A stretch of DNA of 64,000 nt from Kibdelosporangium philippinense. GTDB taxonomy: Bacteria > Actinomycetota > Actinomycetes > Mycobacteriales > Pseudonocardiaceae. Under the pieces are notes generated by a model. That model was given only the letters and a program-made list of their open reading frames with translations, did no database searches and was not told the origin of the DNA. The stretch spans positions 1,716,501-1,780,500 of the forward strand of contig NZ_JAJVCN010000004.1 of the NCBI RefSeq assembly GCF_021390435.2, read 5' to 3'. Position 1 is the first letter of the stretch; each line of letters opens with the position of its first letter. This document shows positions 1 through 7,499 of the stretch, piece after piece. The translations under genes were made by a program, and so were the position numbers.

Positions 1-157
1 CCCGATCGGTGAACACGATACGCAACACCCTTGGCCACCTTCGTCTTTCGAACCAGGTCGTAGGACGTCGACACCCTGAGTGTAAGGCCAGACACTGCTT
101 GTCAGCGCCGCTGAAGCGGCAACTGGCCCGTGATTGGCCTTTCCGGGGAGGTAGGGC
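1..157. other. upstream non-coding stretch
   Basis: No coding or RNA gene is recognised here. The last bases carry GGGGAGG about 7 nt before the GTG that opens the first gene, so this is probably its leader and promoter region. Confidence 0.4.
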
Positions 158-2698
158 GTGGGACAGCCAAAGAAGAAGATGAGCCTGCAACACATTGTCA
201 AGCAACGTCAGGAGGCCGGTTTCGTCGGCCGCGAGGATCGGTTGATCGAGTTCCGGGCGAATCTCGATCTGCCCATCGTGGACCGGCGGTTCCTTTTCAA
301 CATCCATGGTGATGCCGGCGTCGGCAAAACCTTTCTGATCCACCAACTGCGCCGCATCGCCGAACAACGCGGCACCCGCTGTGCGTACCTCGACGAAAGT
401 TGTTACGACGTGCCTGAGGCACTGGCCGCGATCGCGGCGGATTTCGCCAGGTCAGGTGTGCATCTCAGCAGATTCGAACGTCGATATGCGACGTACCGTC
501 AGCGCCGTCACGAACTGGATGTCGATCCACAGACGCCTGCGGGATTGACACATGTGTTCACCAAGGGCGTTTTCCGTGTCGGCCTGCATTCCGCCAAGCT
601 GGTTCCGGTCGTCGGTGCGGCGACCGAATTGGTCGACCCAGCTGCCGCGGCCGAACAACTGGACCGGTTCCGGGCGTTTCTCGGACGAAAGTTCCGTGGT
701 CCGGACGATGTGACGTTGGTATTGTCGCCCGCGGAGGCGCTGACACCCGTATTCGTCGAGGATCTCTACGACGTCGCGCAGGATCAGACCGTGGCGTTGT
801 TCATCGACACCTATGAGCGAACTGGCACCTTTTTGGACAGTTGGTTCCTTGATCTGCTGGCGGCCAAGTATGGTGAGTTGCCTGCCGATCTCGTTCTGGT
901 CATTGCCGGACGCAGCCCGCTCGACGCTGGCAATTGGTCCTCGTATCACAGCATCATCGCCGATGTCCCGTTGACACCGTTCACCGACACCGAGGCGCGG
1001 ATGTTCCTCGCGCGCCAGAACGTGGTCGATACTCAGGTCGTCGACGTGATCCTGCAACTGTCCGGCCGATTGCCGCTCTTGGTCGCGATGCTTGCCGAGG
1101 GAAAACCCAGCAATCTCGCGGACATCGGCGGCAGGACAGGTGACGCCGTCGAACGATTCCTCAAATGGGAGACCGACGAACGCCGCCGTGCCACCGCATT
1201 GGCAGGCGCGTTGCCACGCAGGCTCAACGAGGACCTTCTCGCCGCGGTGTGTGATGGCGGTTCGCTGTTCGATTGGTTGCGGTGTCAGCCTTTCATCGCG
1301 GAAACAGCAGGCGGTTGGCAGTATCACGATGTCGCGCGGATGTCGATGGTTCGGTTCCAGCGCAGTACTTCTCCGCAGCTGTGGCGCGCCCAGCACCGAC
1401 GTCTCGCGGAGTATTACCGTGTGGAGCGGGCGACTTGTGGTGTGGCCGATGAGGACGGTTGGGCGGATCCAGCATGGCAGGACCAGTTGGTCGAGGAGAG
1501 CTACCATCGGCTTTGCGGTGATGGCGCTGCCGCGCTGCCCGCGGCGCTCAGCCAATTCGTGTTCGCGCTGAACGACGGGACGACATCGGCTCGACGATGG
1601 ATCGACACGATGGTCGCCGCCGGTCGTGACTCGGACTCTGATGCGGTTCAGGGGTGGGGCGCGCGATTGTCGGCCAATTTGTCGGACCAAGTCGGGTTGC
1701 TCACAACACTGCTTGAGTCCGGCGAACTGGAATCAGCGGCATACCGGGAGGGACTGCTTCTGCGCGGTGACGCGTACCGCCGAGCCGAGCGATTTCTCCT
1801 AGCCATAGCCGACTTCGACAAAGTGCTCAGCCGGAATCCCGACTCGTCGGCGGCGCTCGCCCGACGTGGGGAAGTCCATTGGTCCACTGGCTCGTACGAG
1901 AACGCGTTGATCGACTTCACGCGCGCGATCGAGCTCGATCCCAAGTATGGCTGGGCAGTCGCCAGCCGTGCGTACCTCAACTGGTGGCTGGGACGATACG
2001 AGACGGCACTCGGCGACTTCAAACGTGCCCTGGAGTTGAACCCCGGCTATCACTGGAGTGTCACGCTCCCCGGCGACATCTACCGCAGGATCGGCCGGAG
2101 CAAGGAAACCCTGGCCAAAGCTCAGCGAATGCCGGGATTCGACGTCAGCGACGCGTTCGCCGCGCTAGGACGTGGCGAAATCTACTGGCTGATGGGCCGC
2201 AACGAGGACGCGCTCGGCGAGTTCGACTCGATCGTCAAACGTGAGCCGAACTTCGCACGAGCGATCTCCAACCGTGGCGAGACCCTGTTCCTCCTTGGCA
2301 GATATTCCGAAGCGATCGTGGATGTGAACCGGGCCATCGAGCTTGACCCGGACAGCAGCTATCAGCAGTTCCTGCGTGGTGCGTTGATCACGCTCCAAGG
2401 CCAGCAAGAGCTTGGGCGTGCGGAGATCCGCAAGGCGATCGACGTGGTCGGACGTGAATCGCGCCGAGAGCCCGCGGAAGTCCTGCACCTCTGCCACCTG
2501 ACCGTTTATCTTGCCGCACTGGGCGAGTGGTCCGAGGCACGCAACCAGTTGCGAACTTTCCTTGGCCGTAGCCGAGTCCCGTGGTTCGCCGCGCACGCTT
2601 TGTTCGATCTCCGCCAGTTGTTCCACCTGCCGGAGATCTGCCGTGACAATGTCGTCGAGCTGATCGAGGAGGTCGAACGCAGTGGGTCGCTCGGCTAG
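158..2698 (+). CDS. STAND/AAA-type ATPase with C-terminal TPR repeats
   Basis: The 846-residue protein has a P-loop NTPase core near its N-terminus: Walker A GDAGVGKT at residues 51-58, a Walker B-like VALFIDTYE around 212-220, and a following strand LVLVIAGR. Residues about 540-780 hold five or six tetratricopeptide repeats, recognisable by recurring A-x-x-x-R-G-E and A-I-E-L-D-P spacing. This is the architecture of STAND signal-transduction ATPases, which bind a ligand or partner through a repeat domain and then oligomerise. No effector domain is visible at either end. The start is GTG with GGGGAGG upstream; an ATG seven codons later is an alternative. It overlaps the stop of the convergent molybdopterin gene by 4 bp. 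Its specific function is unknown. Confidence 0.8.
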   Translation: MGQPKKKMSLQHIVKQRQEAGFVGREDRLIEFRANLDLPIVDRRFLFNIHGDAGVGKTFLIHQLRRIAEQRGTRCAYLDESCYDVPEALAAIAADFARSGVHLSRFERRYATYRQRRHELDVDPQTPAGLTHVFTKGVFRVGLHSAKLVPVVGAATELVDPAAAAEQLDRFRAFLGRKFRGPDDVTLVLSPAEALTPVFVEDLYDVAQDQTVALFIDTYERTGTFLDSWFLDLLAAKYGELPADLVLVIAGRSPLDAGNWSSYHSIIADVPLTPFTDTEARMFLARQNVVDTQVVDVILQLSGRLPLLVAMLAEGKPSNLADIGGRTGDAVERFLKWETDERRRATALAGALPRRLNEDLLAAVCDGGSLFDWLRCQPFIAETAGGWQYHDVARMSMVRFQRSTSPQLWRAQHRRLAEYYRVERATCGVADEDGWADPAWQDQLVEESYHRLCGDGAAALPAALSQFVFALNDGTTSARRWIDTMVAAGRDSDSDAVQGWGARLSANLSDQVGLLTTLLESGELESAAYREGLLLRGDAYRRAERFLLAIADFDKVLSRNPDSSAALARRGEVHWSTGSYENALIDFTRAIELDPKYGWAVASRAYLNWWLGRYETALGDFKRALELNPGYHWSVTLPGDIYRRIGRSKETLAKAQRMPGFDVSDAFAALGRGEIYWLMGRNEDALGEFDSIVKREPNFARAISNRGETLFLLGRYSEAIVDVNRAIELDPDSSYQQFLRGALITLQGQQELGRAEIRKAIDVVGRESRREPAEVLHLCHLTVYLAALGEWSEARNQLRTFLGRSRVPWFAAHALFDLRQLFHLPEICRDNVVELIEEVERSGSLG

Positions 2699-4359
2699 CC
2701 TTCGACGGTGAAAATCGTTGAGTGCCAACCGGTCGCCCCGTCCGGAATCGGTGGCACGCGCTGTTCCGGCTGGGTGTATCCGGTCTTGTCCGTGGCCCGG
2801 CATTCCACTGTGTACAGGCCAGGAGAGAGGTCAAGCTCAGCTCGCCACATCCGCCATGTGTCCACGTTGACCTCTGCGGCCAGACGTGCGGGAACCCATG
2901 GACCGTTGTCGAAACGGACTTCTACTTTGGCGATCCCGCGCGTCTGCGCCCACGCCGTACCAGTGATCTGGACTTTGCCAGCGGGCACTCTGGCAAAACC
3001 AGCCGGCGAGTCGATCCGCGACTGGGTCTTGATCGGCGCCCGCTGGGCCCAGCCACGTTTGAGCCAATAGGACTGCTTGTCCGCGAAGGTCGTCAACTCC
3101 ATGTCGACGACCCATTTCGTCGCCGAGACGAACCCGTACAGTCCAGGAACAACCATCCTGGCTGGGAATCCATGCTCTATTGGCAGCGGTTCGCCGTTCA
3201 TCCCGATCGCGAGCAGCCCACGGTCCAGAATGTCGGCTAAGGGGGTTCCAGCGGTCCAGCCGTCCACACTGGTTGAGAACAATTGGTCGGCATCGGGTTT
3301 GACGCCTGCGTCGGCGAGGATGTCGCGCAGCGGCACACCGATGAAGTTCGAAGTGGACAAGTACGGCCCACCGACCTCATTGGACACGCAGGTCATCGTG
3401 ATCGTCCGTTCCACCAACGGAAGCCTTCGGATGTCCGCGAACCGCAAGACCACCTCCCGATCGACCCAACCGTGAATCCTGAGCACGTAATCCTCGGCAC
3501 GCAGTTGCGGCACAGTCAAAGCTGTGTCGACACGGTAGAAATCGCGGTTCGACGTGATGAATCGAGGTGTCCCGAAGTCCGCGTCCTGCGGAATCGGCGG
3601 CGTGGGTGTCGCGGGAGTCAAGTCTCCAACCGCGGCCCGTGATGTCGAAACATCCCGTGCGGCGAGAAGTTGACCACCCACCCCAGCCGCCACCACACCC
3701 GCGGAGAGGAGCAAGAACTGCCGCCTACCAGGCACTGAACTCGTCTTGAACACGTGGAAGACGAGTACCCCGGTAACCAGACTCGCTACTGGCGCAAGGA
3801 CAGCAACGAACGCCAGGTCCGGTCGAGAAAAGACGGCGGCGATTCCAAGACCGCCAAGCAAGAGCGCAAGGATGACGCCAGGAAGTGGACTCTTTCTGGA
3901 CATCAATCCCGCGACGACGCCAACAGTCAGGAGGACCAAGCCCATGCCGCCAAGGAGAACGAGTTTGTCATACGTCCCGAAGGTACGGACCGCGAAGTCC
4001 TTGACCGCAGAAGGAGTCAGGTCGATCGCGGTATTGCCAACAGCGAGGAGGGGCGACGCATTAGGCCCGACAATACCGGCGACAAGATGACCGGTGGCCA
4101 GTGCACCCGCAACCGCAAGTACACCTACCGCGATCCTGGCCAACACCGAGTTCCCCACCGAAGGCGTTCCTGCCATCTCGACAGTCGGGTCTGCTGCCCT
4201 GTTCTTATGTTCAGCCATTACCTTTGCTGGATCCTCACCATTGGCCGTGCCTGGAGTGGCTGATGGTGAGACTCCGGACTTTCCCGCCACCACACCCTTC
4301 TGATCAGCCGACTGTGTTGCGGTGCGTGCTCGGCGGCGCGAGAGGCTCATGCCGGACAT
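2695..4359 (-). CDS. membrane-anchored molybdopterin (sulfite-oxidase-like) oxidoreductase
   Basis: This 554-residue protein has a polar N-terminus of about 70 residues, then five hydrophobic helices (roughly 71-96, 132-152, 158-177, 182-205, 213-234). A periplasmic sulfite-oxidase-type molybdopterin domain starts near 265. The presumed Mo-ligand cysteine lies in TMTCVSNEVGG (Cys324), and a C-terminal Mo-co dimerisation domain follows (…VRFDNGPWVPARLA…). The physiological substrate is not evident. I chose the ATG that follows GAAGGG with a 9-nt spacer; an upstream extension would run through the divergent promoter. It is divergent from a fasciclin lipoprotein. Pairing of a molybdopterin oxidoreductase with a fasciclin protein recurs in actinobacteria near SigK-type sigma systems, but no sigma or anti-sigma gene is adjacent here. 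Confidence 0.85.
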   Translation of the reverse strand: MSGMSLSRRRARTATQSADQKGVVAGKSGVSPSATPGTANGEDPAKVMAEHKNRAADPTVEMAGTPSVGNSVLARIAVGVLAVAGALATGHLVAGIVGPNASPLLAVGNTAIDLTPSAVKDFAVRTFGTYDKLVLLGGMGLVLLTVGVVAGLMSRKSPLPGVILALLLGGLGIAAVFSRPDLAFVAVLAPVASLVTGVLVFHVFKTSSVPGRRQFLLLSAGVVAAGVGGQLLAARDVSTSRAAVGDLTPATPTPPIPQDADFGTPRFITSNRDFYRVDTALTVPQLRAEDYVLRIHGWVDREVVLRFADIRRLPLVERTITMTCVSNEVGGPYLSTSNFIGVPLRDILADAGVKPDADQLFSTSVDGWTAGTPLADILDRGLLAIGMNGEPLPIEHGFPARMVVPGLYGFVSATKWVVDMELTTFADKQSYWLKRGWAQRAPIKTQSRIDSPAGFARVPAGKVQITGTAWAQTRGIAKVEVRFDNGPWVPARLAAEVNVDTWRMWRAELDLSPGLYTVECRATDKTGYTQPEQRVPPIPDGATGWHSTIFTVEG

Positions 4360-4423
4360 TCGGTGCTGCCCTTCACCCGGTTGGGGAGTGTCCACAAAGA
4401 ATTTCAAGATTTTTCTGAACCGG

Positions 4424-4451
4424 CCAATCCGTTCGGCCGTACGCGGCGAAT
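4424..4451 (+). promoter_or_regulatory. possible ECF (SigK-like) promoter for the fasciclin gene
   Basis: CCAATCC is followed by a 16-bp spacer and CGAAT. This resembles, from memory, the CCATCC / CGAAT promoter pair used by mycobacterial SigK for its fasciclin-type antigens MPT70/MPT83. It ends about 40 bp before the fasciclin ATG. The match is short, so this is a suggestion only. Confidence 0.35.
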
Positions 4452-4491
4452 GTCTGGCGAAGTTCGTATCCACCCAAGGAGATCACTGATC

Positions 4492-5112
4492 ATGCGTTTG
4501 CGACGTTCAGCAGGTCTTGCTGTCGCCGGACTTGCCGTGTTCGGCATGGCCGCGTGCGGCACCAGTGAACAGGCCTCAACCGGCAATGCACCGCCAACCC
4601 AGCCGCCGCCTCCGCCAGCCACGACGCAGATGGCTGACGCGGAGTTCGGTTCCGCGTGCGGCGCCGTTCCCAAGGAAGGCGCGGGTTCGTTCGAAGGCAT
4701 GGCACAGGATCCGGTCGCTACGGCCGCGTCGAACAACCCTGTTCTGTCTACATTGGTCAGCGCGGTGAAGCAGGCGGGGCTTGTCGACACGCTTAACACT
4801 GCCAAGAACATCACTGTCTTCGCGCCGACCAACGACGCGTTCGCCAAGATTCCCAAGGAGACGTTGGACAAGGTGCTCGCCGACAAGGCGACGCTGACCA
4901 AGATTCTCACGTACCACGTCGTCGGTAAGCAGGTCACGCCAAGCGACCTGACGATGGGCAACTTCGAGACCCTTGAGAAGGGCGCCGTCAGCACGACCGG
5001 CAGCGGCCAGTCGTTCAAGGTCAATGACGCCAATGTGGTGTGCGGGAACGTCAAGACCGCCAATGCCACGGTCTACATCATCGACAGTGTGCTCATGCCT
5101 CCCGCGGCATGA
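4492..5112 (+). CDS. fasciclin-domain lipoprotein (MPT70/MPT83-like)
   Basis: The 206-residue precursor has a lipoprotein signal peptide ending in a lipobox-like GMAAC, a proline-rich spacer, and one FAS1 domain. The FAS1 core includes NITVFAPTNDAFAKIP and a later strand pair ending VYIIDSVLM. Fasciclin domains are extracellular adhesion or carbohydrate-binding modules. The nearest well-known relatives are the mycobacterial MPT70/MPT83 antigens. The ATG is preceded by AAGGAG with a 10-nt spacer. A hairpin terminator follows the stop. Confidence 0.88.
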   Translation: MRLRRSAGLAVAGLAVFGMAACGTSEQASTGNAPPTQPPPPPATTQMADAEFGSACGAVPKEGAGSFEGMAQDPVATAASNNPVLSTLVSAVKQAGLVDTLNTAKNITVFAPTNDAFAKIPKETLDKVLADKATLTKILTYHVVGKQVTPSDLTMGNFETLEKGAVSTTGSGQSFKVNDANVVCGNVKTANATVYIIDSVLMPPAA

Positions 5113-5123
5113 TTTCCCGATAG

Positions 5124-5153
5124 TGCCTCGCCGTCCACAAGGGCGGCGAGGCA
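5124..5153 (+). terminator. hairpin terminator after the fasciclin gene
   Basis: A perfect 10-bp stem TGCCTCGCCG / CGGCGAGGCA with a 10-nt loop begins 11 nt after the stop codon. There is only a weak T-tract. Confidence 0.6.
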
Positions 5154-5262
5154 AGGTTATACCCTGTAACAACTATGTCTGGAGCACGCCGTCGTCTAAA
5201 ATGGATGAGTCAGAACGCTTTTCAGCGGTGGTGGGGTTTTCGCGAAAGGGCGGCCCGAACTG

Positions 5263-6573
5263 GTGGACGGTGGCGATCTCGTGGTGGACGGCACCCGGAT
5301 CGCGGCGGTGGGCGCACCAGGCGAGCTCAGCGGCGAAGAAGTCGACCGGACAATCGACACAACCGGCGCGCTTGTGCTGCCAGGCTTGGTGAACACCCAT
5401 CAGCACGACTGGTACATCTACGGCAAGGGCCTCGGCGGCAACATGCTGCTGGAAAAGTGGATCTCCGACTGTCTTTTCCCGCTGAAATCGCACATCACCG
5501 TCGACGATCTGCGGCTGGCAAGCGAGCTCGCGTCGCTCGACATGCTCAGAGGCGGAACGACAACCTCGGTGAATCACCAGGTCAACGAAACCACGCTGAG
5601 CGTTGAAGAAGCGATACTGCAGCCGGTCGCCGAAACCGGAATCCGGCAGTACTTCGGGAAAGTCATCCGGCCAAGTGACGTGGCGACCGGATACGAAGGC
5701 GCGCAGGAATCCTTCGAGCGATGGGACGGTTACGCGAACGGGCACGTCCGGGTCGGATTTGTCCTTGAAGCAACCGCGCATTGGGTGCAGGTGGGCACGT
5801 GTACTCCCGAGATGGTCCTAGGTGGACAGAAACTCGCTGTCGCCAAGGACACGTTCGTCACCTCGCACATCGCTGGCGGCACGATGTCCGAAACCGTGGG
5901 TTACTTGAAGTTCGTCAACGCCATGGGCCGGACGGATCTTCAGTTCCTGCACCAACTCGGCGTGCTCGATGACCGGTGGATCCTCGCGCACACCATCAAC
6001 CCGATGGGCAATGACCTTGACTTGATCGCCGAGTCCGGCAGCACGGTCGCGCACACGCCGAGTTCCGAGGCAGCACGTGGTGGGGGCATCACGCCGGTCA
6101 AGCACATGCTTGGCAATGGCGTCCGGGTCGCGATCGGTACCGACGGCCCGATGGTCGATCTCACCAACGACATGGTCGAACAGCTCAAGTGGACTCGTTT
6201 GCTGCAGAACCAAGTCACCCTCGACCCGGACTCGATCCCGCTTGAGAAGATCATCGCGATGGGCACGGAGGATGGCGCGCACGCGGTCCGTGCGGGTGAC
6301 CTTTTTGGATCGCTCGAAGTCGGCAAAGCCGCGGATATCGCCGTTTTCGACCTTGCGACCCTGCACGCATCGCCGGTTTACCGTCCACTCAGTACATTCG
6401 TGCACGCGGCGAGGGGCCGGGACGCCAAACACGTGATGGTCGATGGTGAAATGCTTGTCGAGAATGGAAAGTTCACCAGGGTCAACGACTTGTACGTGAC
6501 GGACTTGCTGCGCCAGGCAGGGGAGCGCGGGAAGGCGCTCGCCCGCCGCGCCGGACTGATCACTTCCGACTGA
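5263..6573 (+). CDS. amidohydrolase (cytosine deaminase/TRZ-ATZ type), start probably frameshifted
   Basis: This is a metal-dependent hydrolase with a TIM-barrel fold. It shows the metal-binding NTHQHD (His46/His48 of the open frame), further histidines in TSHIAGG and AHTINP, and the aspartate in GTDGP. The C-terminus returns to the small beta-sandwich (KAADIAVFD…). The open frame begins at a GTG inside the N-terminal sandwich. Upstream, the same frame reads RTLFSGGGVFAKGRPEL, the usual first strand of this family, but has no start codon. The ATG at 5205 reaches that strand only if one base near 5211 is removed. Either a one-base insertion or sequencing error is present, or translation starts at the GTG (AAAGGG 12 nt upstream) and yields a truncated sandwich. 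The substrate is unknown. It overlaps the next, convergent gene by 14 bp. Confidence 0.8.
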   Translation: MDGGDLVVDGTRIAAVGAPGELSGEEVDRTIDTTGALVLPGLVNTHQHDWYIYGKGLGGNMLLEKWISDCLFPLKSHITVDDLRLASELASLDMLRGGTTTSVNHQVNETTLSVEEAILQPVAETGIRQYFGKVIRPSDVATGYEGAQESFERWDGYANGHVRVGFVLEATAHWVQVGTCTPEMVLGGQKLAVAKDTFVTSHIAGGTMSETVGYLKFVNAMGRTDLQFLHQLGVLDDRWILAHTINPMGNDLDLIAESGSTVAHTPSSEAARGGGITPVKHMLGNGVRVAIGTDGPMVDLTNDMVEQLKWTRLLQNQVTLDPDSIPLEKIIAMGTEDGAHAVRAGDLFGSLEVGKAADIAVFDLATLHASPVYRPLSTFVHAARGRDAKHVMVDGEMLVENGKFTRVNDLYVTDLLRQAGERGKALARRAGLITSD

Positions 6574-7030
6574 TCTGGTAGCCGAGGACTTCGCGGATGT
6601 GCACCTCGATGAAGTCACGCAGATAGACATCGCGTCCCATCTCGGCGAAGAAGTCAATCATCGCCTGGTCCGGCTGGTCGGTCACGTGCACCATGCGCCA
6701 CCGGTTGATCGGCTCGTTCTCCTCGCCCTCGACCCAGTGCTCGACGTGGACGATCGGCTGACGGGTGTCCGCGACAAGGTGACCACCATCAGGCGTGGTG
6801 TAGTCGGTCGCGCCGATGAAATAAACGGACTGTTTGGCGTGATCGAGCTCGACGTGTTCGATGATCACCCCGAATTCCGCGGGGTTGAGCCAAAGGCGCT
6901 GCTCGGACGCCCGCGTGAACACATCGGGATTGTCCGACGGCCACTTCTCCGCGGTGTACGGCTTGACCACCGAAGGGATGTAGAAATCCGGGGCCGACGC
7001 CTTCCTGATCTCCATGTCCCACAGGTTCAT
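6560..7030 (-). CDS. uncharacterised protein, paralogue of 9804-10433, probably 5'-truncated
   Basis: I do not recognise the family. The 156-residue product aligns along its length with the second half of the protein encoded at 9804-10433. Shared features include LWD near the start, an I-x-I/V-P strand, TTPDG, RRMVH/RWRMVHVTD and a C-terminal L-x-D-F-I-E-V-H-I-R-E-like helix. The alignment continues about 15 codons upstream of the chosen ATG (reading through GVDLRYTR) and then runs into a 22-bp tandem repeat array. None of the possible starts (GTG 7051, ATG 7030, ATG 7015) has a good ribosome-binding site. The 5' half of the gene appears to have been lost at the repeat array, so it may be a remnant. 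Confidence 0.6.
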   Translation of the reverse strand: MNLWDMEIRKASAPDFYIPSVVKPYTAEKWPSDNPDVFTRASEQRLWLNPAEFGVIIEHVELDHAKQSVYFIGATDYTTPDGGHLVADTRQPIVHVEHWVEGEENEPINRWRMVHVTDQPDQAMIDFFAEMGRDVYLRDFIEVHIREVLGYQISRK

Positions 7031-7100
7031 CCTGGTGTACCGCAGGTCCACCCCCGGCCGGTGGTCACCCTGTGTCCACCACCCCAACACGCTGAGATGC

Positions 7101-7253
7101 CCGTTCCAGCACACCGTGTCCACCGTTCCAGCACACCGTGTCCACCGTTCCGGAACATCGTGTCGACCGTTCCGGAACATCGTGTCGACCGTTCCGGAAC
7201 ATCGTGTCGACCTTTCTGCACATCGTGTCCACCGTTCCGGCACACCATGTTGC
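7101..7253 (+). repeat. 22-bp tandem repeat array, seven units
   Basis: Seven head-to-tail units of 22 bp (one of 21) share the ends CCGTTCC…GTGTC(C/G)A and the core CACA(C/T)CG or AACATCG. The three middle units are identical, which implies recent expansion. The first base is about 70 bp upstream of the truncated paralogue's ATG. Confidence 0.85.
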
Positions 7254-7326
7254 GTTTTCCGGCGTCGTGAGGTGTTCGTTCCCGCGAGGTGGCTCGAGTC
7301 GTATGACGCTGGGGGAATTTCATGCT

Positions 7327-7390
7327 GTCGCAATGGTGGACACGGCCTTCTGGAATGGTGGACACGGTGTGTCGGAATGGTGGACACGCG
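7327..7390 (-). repeat. inverted copies of the 22-bp repeat
   Basis: Two full 22-bp units and partial flanking ones read TGGACACGG…GGAATGG, the reverse complement of the array about 75 bp to the left. Together they form a facing pair of arrays that could fold into a long imperfect hairpin. Confidence 0.8.
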
Positions 7391-7499
7391 CGTCTGTCCA
7401 TTTGCGACTGTCAATAGTGGGACGGGTTTCCGGAGAGTGGGACATGACAGGGTGGGTACCTTCATGGGAAGTGCTGTAACCCAAGGAAAGGCACTCCCC

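Larger units (their letters stand above)
7031..7499. other. gene-free stretch with facing repeat arrays
   Basis: About 470 bp between the truncated paralogue and the FAD oxidase. It is dominated by the 22-bp repeat arrays annotated separately. The last 60 bases hold the leader of the FAD oxidase gene. Confidence 0.6.

Noticed and set aside
452..1690. A 412-codon open frame antisense to the ATPase gene
   Set aside because: No recognisable domain, no start signal, and it mirrors a clear P-loop/TPR protein.
4360..4473. Longer start for the molybdopterin oxidoreductase
   Set aside because: It would run through the divergent fasciclin promoter, while GAAGGG with a 9-nt spacer supports the ATG at 4359.
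7014..7499. N-terminal extension of the FAD oxidase through the 22-bp repeats
   Set aside because: The Tat signal and a good ribosome-binding site mark the start at 7500; the upstream frame is repeat sequence.
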